In this document: positions 9,695 through 19,593 of the stretch, one piece after another
How the letters are laid out: each line of letters starts with the position of its first letter
How positions within the stretch are numbered: the first letter of the stretch is position 1
NCBI GenBank assembly: GCA_030426515.1
Contig: JAUHYM010000003.1
Span: 1 to 50,009 of the forward strand
Reading direction: 5' to 3'
Source of the DNA: Actinomycetes bacterium
Lineage (GTDB): Bacteria > Actinomycetota > Actinomycetes > Actinomycetales > Microbacteriaceae
DNA: 50,009 nucleotides
Made by a program: the position numbers and the translations under genes
Notes under the pieces: generated by a model
What the model was told of the DNA's origin: nothing
Seen by the model: only the letters and a program-made list of their open reading frames with translations
Database searches by the model: none

Positions 9695-9710
9695 GCTAGC
9701 GCGTGCAAGT
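9695..9710. promoter_or_regulatory. LacI-family operator O2 (regulator gene)
   Basis: GCTAGCGCGTGCAAGT, a variant of the palindrome at 9655-9670, 40 bp from it and 18 bp before the regulator start. It suggests autoregulation and a possible loop with O1. Confidence 0.7.
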
Positions 9711-9727
9711 TCGAACGGGAGCGACCA

Positions 9728-10714
9728 ATGCCCACCACCGCTGTCAAACGGGTCACCGCCGCCGACGTCGCCCGCTCGCTCGGCATCTCCCGCGCCACCG
9801 TCGGCTTCGTGCTCAACGACACCCCGGGGCAGAAGATCTCGGACGCCACCCGAGAGCGCGTCATCGCCGAAGCGAAGCGGCTCGGCTACCGGGCGAACAC
9901 CGCCGCGCGGGCCCTCGCCAGCGGCCGCAGTCGCATTGTGCTGTTGGTCATGCCCGACTGGCCGCTCGACCACAACCTGCGCACCAACCTTGACGAGGCC
10001 TCGCTCGCGCTCGACGAGGCGGGGTACTCGCTCGTCACGATGACGCCGCACGTCGGCGGTAAGGCGCAGCCACTGTGGGAGACACTGAACCCTGATGTCG
10101 TGATGGGACTCACCCCGTTCACCCGTGACCAGATCGCCCTCTTCCGCGCGGCCGGCGTGGAGCACATCGTCCCCGACACCGCACTCGAGGACGGCACGGC
10201 TCTCGACGAGCTGAGCGATGGACCCGCCCTGCAGGTGCGACACCTCATCGCGACCGGACGCTCGCGGCTCGCCTACGCCGGCTCGACGGATCCCCGGATC
10301 GCCGACCTGCGCGCGCTGCGCCTCACCGCAGCGCTCGCCGAGATCGAGCGCACCCCCGGAGTCGAACTCGTCACCACGGTCGACCTGGATGCACACACCG
10401 CCGCCGACCGCATCGCGGAGCTGCTGGCATCCGGCGTCGACGGGATCATCGCCTACAACGATGACGTCGCCGCCTGGGCGCTCGGCGCCGCTCTGCGCGC
10501 GGGCGTCGACGTGCCGGGATCGCTCGCGATCGTCGGGCACGACGACACGCCCATCGCAGAATTGCTCGTCCCATCCCTGAGCACGGTGCGCGTGGACATC
10601 GCCGGCCTGGGTCGCTACTTCGCGCAGCTGGCGTTGATGGCAGCGGACGGCACACCAGTCCCGACGGACCGTCCGCGCGCGACGACCGAGATCGTCGCCC
10701 GCGAAACGACCTAG
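9728..10714 (+). CDS. LacI-family transcriptional regulator of the glycan cluster
   Basis: A 328-residue regulator. The N-terminal helix-turn-helix is VTAADVARSLGISRATVGFVLND, and the hinge helix segment ends in ANTAARALASGRS. The effector domain follows from about residue 60 (LLVMPDWPL, VDGIIAYNDDVAAWALGAALRAG, PGSLAIVGHDDTP). The ATG at 9728 is preferred because GGGAG lies a few bases upstream and the DNA-binding domain then begins normally. It is flanked on both sides by copies of one palindromic operator, so it probably represses both divergent operons until a sugar or uronate inducer binds. Confidence 0.92.
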   Translation: MPTTAVKRVTAADVARSLGISRATVGFVLNDTPGQKISDATRERVIAEAKRLGYRANTAARALASGRSRIVLLVMPDWPLDHNLRTNLDEASLALDEAGYSLVTMTPHVGGKAQPLWETLNPDVVMGLTPFTRDQIALFRAAGVEHIVPDTALEDGTALDELSDGPALQVRHLIATGRSRLAYAGSTDPRIADLRALRLTAALAEIERTPGVELVTTVDLDAHTAADRIAELLASGVDGIIAYNDDVAAWALGAALRAGVDVPGSLAIVGHDDTPIAELLVPSLSTVRVDIAGLGRYFAQLALMAADGTPVPTDRPRATTEIVARETT

Positions 10715-10757
10715 GCCGCGCACCCAGGCGTCACTCGACGCATCTCCTACGCCCGCA

Positions 10758-10773
10758 ACTTGCGCGCGCTAGC
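10758..10773. promoter_or_regulatory. LacI-family operator O3 (rightward operon)
   Basis: ACTTGCGCGCGCTAGC, 14 of 16 bases matching the O1 palindrome. It sits 33 bp from O4 start to start, about three helical turns, so paired repressor binding is plausible. Confidence 0.75.
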
Positions 10774-10790
10774 GACTGGACGTACAGTCA

Positions 10791-10806
10791 AATAGCGCGC
10801 GCTAGC
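10791..10806. promoter_or_regulatory. LacI-family operator O4 (rightward operon)
   Basis: AATAGCGCGCGCTAGC, again 14 of 16 bases matching O1. It lies 30 bp before the MFS transporter start, where it could cover the promoter or early transcript. Confidence 0.75.
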
Positions 10807-10836
10807 GCAATCCATCTGAGAGACATCGGAGTCCCC

Positions 10837-12114
10837 ATGGCCCCCATCGACGAGACGCACGCCGTCGTCGACACCGCCACCCTGCCGGCCGAAGCACCGA
10901 CGAAGGTCAGCGGCCTGTTCCTGACCCTGTTCGGCCTGATGAACTTCGGGCTGTACGTCACGATCATGATGCCGGCGCTGTTCAGCCTGCCCTACAAGGT
11001 GCAGCTACTCGCCCCCGACGACAAGGCCGTGACGCTGGGGCTTGTCACCGCGATCGGCGCTGTCGTCTCGCTCATCGCCGGGCCGCTGGCGGGCGTGCTG
11101 AGCGATCACACCCGCTCTCGCTGGGGTCGCCGCCGACCGTGGCTCATCGGCGGTATCGCCGGAACTCTGATCGCGACCATCGGTGTGGCTCTCGCCCCGA
11201 ATGTGCCGACGCTCGTCCTCGCATGGATGCTGGTGTGCGTCGCCGGCGCCGGTTCCGGTGCCGCCATCACACCGGTCGTCGCCGAGCGAGTGCCCGAGCC
11301 GCAGCGCGGCACCGTCGGGGCCATCGTGGGCGTCGCCACCCAGCTCGCCGGCGTGTTCGGCTACACCGTCGGCGGCATGCTGACGGGCAACCTCGTGCTT
11401 CTGTTCACCCTGCCGGTGCTCGTCCTGGCGGTGTTCGCGCTCATCTACACCTTCGTCTACCCGGACTCGACCGCACCGGTGGAGCGCACCACTGTGCGGG
11501 AGACCTTCGGTCTGCTGCTGTTCAACCCCCGCAAGCACCCCGACTTCGCGCGAGTGTGGCTGGGCAAGTTCCTGATGCAGACGGCGCTCGCGTTCCTGTC
11601 GACCTACCAGCTCTACTTCCTCGCCGACCGGCTCGGATTCACTCCCGAGGAGGCCGGACAGAAGCTGGCGCTCGTCGGCGGCATCGGCATCGTGGTCACG
11701 ATGAGCTTCGCCGCGGGATCGGGCTTGGTCTCCGACAGGATCCGCCGCCGCAAGGTGTTCGTCATGACCTCGTCGGCGCTGACCGCCATCGGCCTCGCAC
11801 TGATGGCGTTCGCCGACGGGTTCGGCCTGTTCTTCGCCGCCATCATGTTCGTCCTAGGGGCCGCAGGCATGTTCGGCGCGACCGATGTCGCAATGGCCAG
11901 CGACCTCGTACCCAACCGCGACCAGGCCGGCCGCTGGATGGCGATCTACAACCTCGCCGCGACCTTGCCGAGCGCCGTCGCACCGCTCATCGGCTCGAGC
12001 CTCCTGCTGCTCGGCGACCCCACCGGCGGCAACTACACCGCGATGTTCCTCACCGGCGCGGTGATCGCGATCGGCACCGGAGTCGTCACCTCGTTCGTGC
12101 GAGGAGTCCGCTGA
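10837..12114 (+). CDS. MFS sugar/glycoside transporter
   Basis: A 425-residue integral membrane protein with about twelve hydrophobic segments. Diagnostic is the loop between helices 2 and 3, GVLSDHTRSRWGRRRPWLIGG, the MFS signature of the GPH/sucrose-porter-like group, with a weaker second copy (GLVSDRIRRRKVFVM) in the C-terminal half. It probably imports oligosaccharides or glycosides for the downstream glycosidases, which lack signal peptides. It is the first gene of the rightward operon, with a CGGAG ribosome site, and its stop overlaps the GH3 start (TGATG). Confidence 0.85.
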   Translation: MAPIDETHAVVDTATLPAEAPTKVSGLFLTLFGLMNFGLYVTIMMPALFSLPYKVQLLAPDDKAVTLGLVTAIGAVVSLIAGPLAGVLSDHTRSRWGRRRPWLIGGIAGTLIATIGVALAPNVPTLVLAWMLVCVAGAGSGAAITPVVAERVPEPQRGTVGAIVGVATQLAGVFGYTVGGMLTGNLVLLFTLPVLVLAVFALIYTFVYPDSTAPVERTTVRETFGLLLFNPRKHPDFARVWLGKFLMQTALAFLSTYQLYFLADRLGFTPEEAGQKLALVGGIGIVVTMSFAAGSGLVSDRIRRRKVFVMTSSALTAIGLALMAFADGFGLFFAAIMFVLGAAGMFGATDVAMASDLVPNRDQAGRWMAIYNLAATLPSAVAPLIGSSLLLLGDPTGGNYTAMFLTGAVIAIGTGVVTSFVRGVR

Positions 12115-14564
12115 TGCCGGCGTCGACGCCCACTGCGACCGTCGAGGCGCTCGTCGCGCAGCTGACGCTCGATGAGAAGGCGCTGCTCTTGGAGGGCGTC
12201 GACGCCTGGAACACGAACGGGGTCGAGCGGCTCGGCATCCGCCGGCTGTTCCTCACCGATGGACCCCACGGCGTGCGCAAGGTGCGCGCGAACGCGGGTG
12301 CGTTCGGGCTGGCCGAGGCCGAGCCGTCGACCTCGTTCCCCACCTCGACCACGCTCGCGAAGACCTGGGATCCCGACCTGGCGCGTGAGGTCGGCGCAGC
12401 GATCGGGCGCGAGAGCGCCGCGCTCGGCGTGGACGTGCTGCTCGCGCCGGGCGTGAACATCATGCGCAGCCCGCTGTGCGGGCGGAACTTCGAGTACTTC
12501 TCCGAGGACCCGCTCGTCTCGGGCGTGTTCGGGACGGCGTTCGTGCAGGGCGTGCAAAGCCAGGGCGTGGCGACCAGCGTCAAGCATTTCGCGGCGAACT
12601 CCAACGAGGACTACCGGTTCGTGGGCGACAGCGTCGTCGACGAGCGGGCCCTGCGCGAGATCTACCTGCGCGCGTTCGAGCGGATCGTGAAGGAAGCGCG
12701 CCCCGCGACGGTGATGTGCGCGTACAACCAGCTCAACGGTGTGTACTGCTCCGACAGCCGGGAGCTGCTCACCGGCACCCTGCGCGACGAGTGGGGCTTC
12801 GACGGGCTCGTCATGACCGACTGGGGCGCCACCCATGATCGTGTCGCGGGGCTGGTCGCCGGGTGCGACCTCGACATGCCGGGTCAGGTCGCCCACAACC
12901 ACGCCGAGATCATCGCCGCGACCCACGACGGCCGCCTCCCCGCGGAGGTGCTGGACCAGGCCGTCGGTCGTGTGCTCGCCCTCGTCGAGCACTGCACTCA
13001 CGACCACGACGCCGAGCCGGTGGATGCCGCGATCCACGCCGCCCTGGCCGAACGCGCCGCGACCGAGGGCGCCGTGCTGCTCGGCAACGACGGCACGCTC
13101 CCCCTCGACCGCACTCGCGGCGGACTCGTCGTGATCGGCGAGCAGTTCGAACGGATGCGCTACCAGGGCGCAGGCTCCTCACTCATCTCTCCCCCGGCGA
13201 CGGTGTCACCCCGCGACGCATTCGACGCCCGACACATCGGCTACCGCTACGCACGTGGGTATCGCGCCCTCGGCCCGAAGCTCGACGCGGCCCTCGAGCA
13301 CGAGGCGCTCGACACGGCTCGGGATGCCGACACCGTGCTGCTGTTCGCAGGCTTGGGCGACCTCGAAGAGAGCGAGGGGTTCGACCGTACCTCGATGGCG
13401 CTGCCCGCTGCGCAGGTGCGTCTGCTGGACGCCCTCGTGGATGCGGGCGCCCGTGTGGTGCTCGTGCTCTCGACCGGGTCGCCCGTCGAGATCCCCCGCC
13501 AGGAAGAACTCGCCGCGGTGCTGCTGCTCTCGCTGCCGGGCATGAACGGCGGCGAAGCCACCGCCCGACTGCTGTTCGGCGAGGCGAACCCGTCCGGCAA
13601 GCTCACCGAGAGCTGGCCCCGCACCGCTGCGGATGCGAGCTGCGCCGCCGACTACAACCGGTCGGCCGTGGCCGCGTACTACGAGTCGATCTACGTCGGC
13701 TACCGGTTCCACGACAAGGCCGGCACCGACCTGCGCTACCCGTTCGGGCACGGTCTGTCGTACACGACCTTCGCGTACCGCGATCTCGCGGTGACCGTCG
13801 GCGACGGTCGGGTCGAGGCATCCCTCACGGTGTCGAACACCGGCGACCGCGCCGGCGCCGAGGTCGTGCAGCTGTACGTGCGGAACAACCGCGGCGAGGT
13901 GTTCAAGGCCGACAAGGAGCTGCGCGCGTTCGCCAAGGTGCAGATCGGCGCAGGGGCCGAACAGCGCGTCAGCCTCGGGTTCGACCTCGCCGACCTCGCC
14001 TATTGGGACGTCGACACGCACGACTGGGTGCTCGAGAACGGCGACTACGAGGTGCTGCTCGCCGCCTCCGCCTCCGACGTCCGCATGGCCGCTCCCCTGA
14101 CGGTGACAAGCGGCCGCCCCTCGCGCTCGCCCTACCCCGCGAGTGTCGATGCGGCCTTTGCGACGCCGCCGCGCAGCATCCCGACCGCGTTCGCCGAACT
14201 GCTGGGTCGTCCCGTCCCGCACGCACCGAGGACGGGAAGGCTCGGTCTCGAGACCCGCCTCGGCGACGCCGGCGGTTCGTTGCTCGGTCGGATCTTCCTG
14301 CGCGCCGTCATCGGTCGCGTGGGGAAGGACTTCGACGCCGCCCGCGCGATGCCCGACTCCCTGGAGCGCGACGCTCGCGTGAAGAGCACGCACTTCGTAC
14401 TGCGCATGATGCCGTCGATGTCACTGCGGTCCATGACCATGTCGTCCGCGGGCGAGTTGCCGTTCCACGTCGCCGAAGGGCTCGACTTGATCGCCCACGG
14501 CCACCCGATCCGCGGCATCCGACGGCTCGCCGCGAAGCCCCGCCCCACCGAGGAGACCCGATGA
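12114..14564 (+). CDS. Glycoside hydrolase family 3 enzyme (beta-glucosidase type)
   Basis: An 816-residue enzyme. The N-terminal barrel has LFLTDGPHGVRK, KHFAANSNEDYR and the nucleophile loop VMTDWGATHD (Asp236). A second alpha/beta domain follows with LFAGLGDLEESEGFDR. A fibronectin-III-like domain (ASLTVSNTGDRAGAEVVQLYVRN) lies around residues 565-650, and a C-terminal extension of about 150 residues follows that is unlike the core fold. No signal peptide is seen, so it is likely cytoplasmic. It would release terminal beta-linked glucose or related sugars. It starts within the transporter stop and ends in an ATGA overlap with the rhamnosidase. Confidence 0.9.
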   Translation: MPASTPTATVEALVAQLTLDEKALLLEGVDAWNTNGVERLGIRRLFLTDGPHGVRKVRANAGAFGLAEAEPSTSFPTSTTLAKTWDPDLAREVGAAIGRESAALGVDVLLAPGVNIMRSPLCGRNFEYFSEDPLVSGVFGTAFVQGVQSQGVATSVKHFAANSNEDYRFVGDSVVDERALREIYLRAFERIVKEARPATVMCAYNQLNGVYCSDSRELLTGTLRDEWGFDGLVMTDWGATHDRVAGLVAGCDLDMPGQVAHNHAEIIAATHDGRLPAEVLDQAVGRVLALVEHCTHDHDAEPVDAAIHAALAERAATEGAVLLGNDGTLPLDRTRGGLVVIGEQFERMRYQGAGSSLISPPATVSPRDAFDARHIGYRYARGYRALGPKLDAALEHEALDTARDADTVLLFAGLGDLEESEGFDRTSMALPAAQVRLLDALVDAGARVVLVLSTGSPVEIPRQEELAAVLLLSLPGMNGGEATARLLFGEANPSGKLTESWPRTAADASCAADYNRSAVAAYYESIYVGYRFHDKAGTDLRYPFGHGLSYTTFAYRDLAVTVGDGRVEASLTVSNTGDRAGAEVVQLYVRNNRGEVFKADKELRAFAKVQIGAGAEQRVSLGFDLADLAYWDVDTHDWVLENGDYEVLLAASASDVRMAAPLTVTSGRPSRSPYPASVDAAFATPPRSIPTAFAELLGRPVPHAPRTGRLGLETRLGDAGGSLLGRIFLRAVIGRVGKDFDAARAMPDSLERDARVKSTHFVLRMMPSMSLRSMTMSSAGELPFHVAEGLDLIAHGHPIRGIRRLAAKPRPTEETR

Positions 14565-17143
14565 ACATCACCCGCCTCACCGTCGACGGACTCGAGCACG
14601 GACTCATCACCGACGAACACCCCACCATCGCGTTCGGCCTCTCCTCAGCCGTCGCCGGCGAAGACCTCGCGACGGCCCACGTGCGCGTGGGCGACTGGCA
14701 GATCGAGACCACCGACCAGGTCGGCATCGTCTACAACGGTCCCCTGCAGCCCCACACCGAGTACACCGTCGAGGTCGAAGCGACCGGCACGAGCGGCGCG
14801 ACCGCCTCAGCGACGACGTCCTTCCACACCGGACGTCTGGACCTTCCCTGGATCGCCCGCTGGATCACCGACGGAACGTACGAGACCCCCGAGAAGCTGT
14901 CGCCGGTGCCGATGGTGTTCCGCACCCGGTTCGCCGCCGACAAGCCCGTCCGTCGCGCCTGGATCGAGACGACCGCGCTCGGCATCTACGAACTCGAGCT
15001 CAACGGGCAGAAGGTCGGCGAAGACTACTTCGCGCCCGGCTTCACCTCCTACGCCCACAACCTGCAGTACCAGACGTACGACGTGACCGACCAGGTCGCC
15101 GGCGGCAACGAGCTCGTCGCGACCGTAGCCGGCGGCTGGGCGGTCGGCTCGTACACGTTCAAGCGCAAGAACAGGACCTACGCCGACCGGCAGGCGCTGC
15201 TGCTCGAAGTGCACCTCCAGTACGCCGACGGTTCGAGCGAGGTCGTTGCGACCGGTCCCGGCTGGGAGGTCGCGATCGACGGGCCGGTGCGCATGGCCGA
15301 GTGGTACGACGGCGAGACCGTCGACGCCCGCATCACTGCCGACGACATGACCTTCCGGCCCGTCGCGCTCACCGCCCCGCGCACGAACCCGACCGTCCGG
15401 GCCCAGTACGGCTCTCCGGTGCGGGTGCAGGACACCCTGACACCGATCACGCAGACGCTGGCCCCCAGCGGCGAGGTCATCTACGACTTCGGCCAGAACT
15501 TCGCCGGCGTCATCCACGCCACGCTTCGCGGCACCAACGGGCAGACGGTCGTGTTCCGGCACGCCGAGGTACTCGTCGACGGCGAGCTGTTCGTGAAATC
15601 GCTCCGCACCGCGAAGGCGACCGCGACCTACACGTGCGTCGACGGCGACCAGACCTACTCACCCCGCCAGACGTACATGGGCTTCCGGTACGTCGGGGTC
15701 ACCGGGATCGACCCCGACGACCTCGAACTCACCGCAGTCGTCCTGCACACCGACCTGCGCCGCACCGGCACATTCACCTCGTCGAACGAGCGACTCAACA
15801 AGCTGCAGTCCGCGATCGAATGGGGAGGCCGGTCGAACTTCGTGGACATCCCCACCGACTGCCCCCAGCGCGACGAGCGCGAGGGATGGACCGGCGACTA
15901 CGCAGTGTTCGCCGCGACGGCGAGCTACAACTTCGACATGGGCCGCTTCCTGAACAAGTGGCTGCGGGACATGTCCGCCGAGCAGTCGTCGGGCGGCGGC
16001 ATCCCCATGGTCGTCCCGCGCGCCGGCAACGGATTCCCTGTCATGGCCAACTCTGTGTGGGGCGACGTCTGCATCATGGGCCCGTGGGCGGAGTACCTCG
16101 CCCGGGGCGACCTCGGGCTACTGCGTCGCACCTACCCGATGATGCGGAAGTTCCTGAAGGCTGCCGGGTGGTGGTCGAAGCTGCTGTCCACCGGCGACAA
16201 GCGGCTCGTGTGGCAGTTCCCGTTCCACTTCGGCGACTGGGCCGCGCCCGAGGGACGCGCCCAAGACTGGATCCAGCGCGGCAAGTGGGTCGGCACCGCC
16301 TACTACGCCAACTCGGCCGGGATCGTGGCGCAGATCGCTGATCTGCTCGGCGAGCACGCCGACGCCGCCCGCTACCGCACCCTCCGCCAGGATGTGATCC
16401 GCGCGTACCGCAACGTCTTCACCGACGGCGCCGGGACCCTCAAGGGCAAGGGCGACTTCCAGACCGCGTACGTGCTTCCGCTGCACTTCGGAATGACCTC
16501 AGGCGCAGAGACCGAGGCGATGGCGGACAACCTTCTCCGCCTCATCGCCGAGAACGACGGACGTCTCAACACCGGCTTCCCCGGCACCCCGTACATCCTG
16601 TTCGCACTGTCCGACAACGGCCGCACCGAGGAGGCATTCGACCTGCTGCTGCAGACCGGTCCCCCCTCCTGGCTGTACATGATCGACGCGGGCGGCACCA
16701 CGATCTGGGAGCGCTGGGACGCCCTGCGCGAGGACGGCACCGTCAACATCGCGGATCTGCAGTCCGGCAAGGAAGACGGCTCCGGTGGCATGGTCTCCTT
16801 CAACCACTACGCGGCCGGTGCCGTCGGCGACTGGTTCTACAAGCGCATCGCGGGTATCGAGCCCACCTCCGGCGGGTACAAGACGTTCCGCGTGGCGCCG
16901 CTGCTCGGCGGCGGGCTCACCTCCGCAGAGGGGGCCGTGGACACGCCGTACGGCCGCGCTTCGTCGTCGTGGACGCTCGACGGCACCACTTTCGTGCTGC
17001 GCGTCGAGGTGCCCGTGTCGACCCGTTGCACCGTCGTCCTGCCCGACGGCACGTCGACCGAGGTCGCCAGCGGCGTGCACGAGTTCGCGTGCGCGGTGGC
17101 TCACGGCCTCGTGCGGGGCGCTGAGGAGCCGGCGCGCGGATGA
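14561..17143 (+). CDS. Glycoside hydrolase family 78 alpha-L-rhamnosidase
   Basis: An 860-residue enzyme with the usual domain order. Two N-terminal beta domains contain WIETTALGIYELELNGQKVG and FTSYAHNLQYQTYDV. A domain with IYDFGQNFAGVIHATLRG precedes the (alpha/alpha)6 barrel, which carries GRSNFVDIPTDCPQRDEREGW (acidic catalytic cluster near residues 425-445). The C-terminal sandwich includes SFNHYAAGAVGDWFYKRIAGI. No export signal is seen. It removes terminal alpha-L-rhamnose. It is coupled to the GH3 and GH2 genes by ATGA overlaps, so the three probably act in sequence on one imported oligosaccharide. Confidence 0.93.
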   Translation: MNITRLTVDGLEHGLITDEHPTIAFGLSSAVAGEDLATAHVRVGDWQIETTDQVGIVYNGPLQPHTEYTVEVEATGTSGATASATTSFHTGRLDLPWIARWITDGTYETPEKLSPVPMVFRTRFAADKPVRRAWIETTALGIYELELNGQKVGEDYFAPGFTSYAHNLQYQTYDVTDQVAGGNELVATVAGGWAVGSYTFKRKNRTYADRQALLLEVHLQYADGSSEVVATGPGWEVAIDGPVRMAEWYDGETVDARITADDMTFRPVALTAPRTNPTVRAQYGSPVRVQDTLTPITQTLAPSGEVIYDFGQNFAGVIHATLRGTNGQTVVFRHAEVLVDGELFVKSLRTAKATATYTCVDGDQTYSPRQTYMGFRYVGVTGIDPDDLELTAVVLHTDLRRTGTFTSSNERLNKLQSAIEWGGRSNFVDIPTDCPQRDEREGWTGDYAVFAATASYNFDMGRFLNKWLRDMSAEQSSGGGIPMVVPRAGNGFPVMANSVWGDVCIMGPWAEYLARGDLGLLRRTYPMMRKFLKAAGWWSKLLSTGDKRLVWQFPFHFGDWAAPEGRAQDWIQRGKWVGTAYYANSAGIVAQIADLLGEHADAARYRTLRQDVIRAYRNVFTDGAGTLKGKGDFQTAYVLPLHFGMTSGAETEAMADNLLRLIAENDGRLNTGFPGTPYILFALSDNGRTEEAFDLLLQTGPPSWLYMIDAGGTTIWERWDALREDGTVNIADLQSGKEDGSGGMVSFNHYAAGAVGDWFYKRIAGIEPTSGGYKTFRVAPLLGGGLTSAEGAVDTPYGRASSSWTLDGTTFVLRVEVPVSTRCTVVLPDGTSTEVASGVHEFACAVAHGLVRGAEEPARG

Positions 17144-19581
17144 GCGATCGTCTTTCGCCCGGCTGGACGGTCAGCGTCGATGACGGCCCGCCGCAGCCGG
17201 TCGACCTGCCGCACGACGGCATGATCGCCCGCACGCGCAACGCGGACGCACCGGGAGGATCGCACAACGCCTGGTTCCCCGGCGGCCGCTATCTCTACCG
17301 GCTCACCTGGACCGCACCGGCCGATGCGGACAGCCGGCACCTCGCCCTGTTCTTCGAAGGCGTGCAGGGCACGACGACCGTGCGGCTCGACGGACGAGAG
17401 GTCGCGGCGTGGCGCAGCGGCTACCGCGAAGTCGAGGTGTCGCTGAACGCACACCTCACCGCTGGCCGCCCCGTCGCCATCGAGGTCGACGTCGACCACA
17501 CCGCGCTGCCCGACGCCCGCTGGTACACCGGCAGCGGCATCTACCGCGACCTGACGATGCGCAACCTCCCGCTCGCGCATCTCGTTCGCGGGGGCGTGCG
17601 CACCGTCTTCACCCGCGACGGCGAAGACGGGCGGCTGGATGTCACGGCCGAACTCTCCGCAGCGGCGCGAGACGGCGACGAGGTCGTCATCCGCCTGCTC
17701 GACGGCGACACGGTCGCGGCGAACGCCTCCTCGAGCGTGAGCGGCGGACGGGCTGCCACGTCGCTGGACGTCCTGCGTGCCCGCATGTGGTCTGCCGAGG
17801 AACCGCACCTCTACACGCTCGAGCTGGTTCTGCGCCGCGACGGGGACGACGTCGATGTGCTGCGCGAGCGCACAGGCCTGCGCACGATCGCCGTCGACTC
17901 CCGGCGCGGGCTGCAGATCAACCGCCGCACGGAACTCCTGCGTGGCGCGTGCGTGCACCACGACAATGGGGTGATCGGTGCCGCGACCCTCCGCGCCGCC
18001 GAGTTCCGGCGCGCACGGCTGCTGAAGGATGCCGGATACAACGCGATCCGCAGCGCCCACAACCCTCTGTCCCGCCACTTCCTCGACGCGTGCGATGAGA
18101 TCGGCCTCTACGTCGTCGACGAACTCACCGACGTGTGGTTCCTGCCGAAAACCGCCCACGATGGCGCCGACCGGTTCGACGAGACCTGGCCCGACGACGC
18201 ACGGTCGATGGTCGCCAAAGACCTCCTGCACCCGAGCGTGATCACGTACTCGATCGGCAACGAGAACCACGAGACATCGACCGAACGCGGCATCCGCACG
18301 ACGGCGGAGATCACATCCTTCATCCGTTCGCTGGACGCGACACGCCCCGTGACCACCGGGATCAACTTCATGCTGAACGCGGTCTCCAAGGCCTCCGACA
18401 GCCCCGCGCCTGAGCCCGTCGCCCCGGCGCCCGAGCCGGAGCGCACCCCGTCCGCGCTGACGAGCACGATGATCAACGTGCTCGCGAATCGCCTCGGCAC
18501 GGTCACACGGTGGGTGACCCACCTGCCGAGCGCCGAACGCAACACCGCAGGCGTATCCGCAGAGCTCGATGTCGTCGGCTACAACTACGCATGGAGTCGG
18601 TACCGGATCGATGCCCGCCGACACCCGGACCGAGTGATCCTCGGGTCCGAGTCGCTCTCGGGCGACCTGCCGAGCATTTGGAGGCGCGTCACCGGCATTC
18701 CCGCCGTCATCGGCGACTTCGCGTGGACCGGGTGGGATTACCTCGGCGAAGCCGGAATCGGCTCCTGGCTCTACGACGCCGGCCCGCGCCGGTCACTGCT
18801 CATCAAGGAGTTCCCCCACCTCGTCGCCGGTCCCGGCGCATTCGATATCACCGGCGTCGCCGGAGCTCCCGTCGCCCTGCAGAAGGCGGTGTGGGGGCAG
18901 CTCGACGCCCCGGCGATCCTCGTCAGACCACTCGACGTCGCGGGCGCCCGCATCCAGAAGACGGTGTGGCGGGCGTCGGATGCGATCGTGAGCTGGTCGT
19001 GGTCCGGCTACGAGGGCGTCCGCACCCAGATCGAGGTCTACAGCGACGACGACGAGGTGGAGCTGCTGCTGAACGGCCGCCGCATTGGTCGCCGCCGCAC
19101 GGGTGCTCGCAACGGGTTCGTCGCGCGGTTCCGGGCGCCGTACGAACCCGGCGAACTCGTCGCAGTCGGATACCGGAAGGGCAGGGAGAGCAGCAGGTCG
19201 TCACTGCGCAGCGCCGGGCCGGCCAAGCTCCGGCTGCGTGTCGAGACCCCGGTCGCAGACGCCGACGCGGCATTCGTGTGGGTGGAGTGCTCGGATGCGG
19301 ACGGGATCGTCGACAGCACCGCCAGGATCGACGTCACCCTCGACGTCGAGGGCGGCACGCTGGCCGGGTTCGGCAGCGCGCACCCTTCCCCCGCACCGGA
19401 TATCTCCTTCGCGGACGACCGTCACGAGCTCTACCGAGGGCGGGCTCTCGCCGTCATCCGCGGCGACGGCAGCGGAAGGCCCGTCACCATCTCCGCTCGC
19501 GCAGCCTCCACCATCTCGGTCGCGACCTGCACGCTCCCGCCGCCCCTGCCGACACCGCCGCAGCCGGCAGCGATGATCTGA
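17140..19581 (+). CDS. Glycoside hydrolase family 2 enzyme (beta-galactosidase/beta-glucuronidase type)
   Basis: An 813-residue GH2 enzyme. The jelly-roll N-domain contains WFPGGRYLYRLTW and DARWYTGSGIYRDL. The barrel holds LLRGACVHHDNGVIG, NAIRSAHNPLSRHFLDACDEIG, the acid/base motif SIGNENHE (Glu375) and the nucleophile loop LGSESLSGD (Glu504). C-terminal beta domains include VEVYSD-like and VWVECSDADG segments. A Pro/Ala-rich linker (SPAPEPVAPAPEPE) is inserted near residue 425. No signal peptide is seen. Given the uronate genes across the regulator, beta-glucuronidase activity is an attractive guess, but galactosidase is equally possible from sequence. Confidence 0.88.
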   Translation: MSDRLSPGWTVSVDDGPPQPVDLPHDGMIARTRNADAPGGSHNAWFPGGRYLYRLTWTAPADADSRHLALFFEGVQGTTTVRLDGREVAAWRSGYREVEVSLNAHLTAGRPVAIEVDVDHTALPDARWYTGSGIYRDLTMRNLPLAHLVRGGVRTVFTRDGEDGRLDVTAELSAAARDGDEVVIRLLDGDTVAANASSSVSGGRAATSLDVLRARMWSAEEPHLYTLELVLRRDGDDVDVLRERTGLRTIAVDSRRGLQINRRTELLRGACVHHDNGVIGAATLRAAEFRRARLLKDAGYNAIRSAHNPLSRHFLDACDEIGLYVVDELTDVWFLPKTAHDGADRFDETWPDDARSMVAKDLLHPSVITYSIGNENHETSTERGIRTTAEITSFIRSLDATRPVTTGINFMLNAVSKASDSPAPEPVAPAPEPERTPSALTSTMINVLANRLGTVTRWVTHLPSAERNTAGVSAELDVVGYNYAWSRYRIDARRHPDRVILGSESLSGDLPSIWRRVTGIPAVIGDFAWTGWDYLGEAGIGSWLYDAGPRRSLLIKEFPHLVAGPGAFDITGVAGAPVALQKAVWGQLDAPAILVRPLDVAGARIQKTVWRASDAIVSWSWSGYEGVRTQIEVYSDDDEVELLLNGRRIGRRRTGARNGFVARFRAPYEPGELVAVGYRKGRESSRSSLRSAGPAKLRLRVETPVADADAAFVWVECSDADGIVDSTARIDVTLDVEGGTLAGFGSAHPSPAPDISFADDRHELYRGRALAVIRGDGSGRPVTISARAASTISVATCTLPPPLPTPPQPAAMI

Positions 19582-19593
19582 GGGGAGGACTCC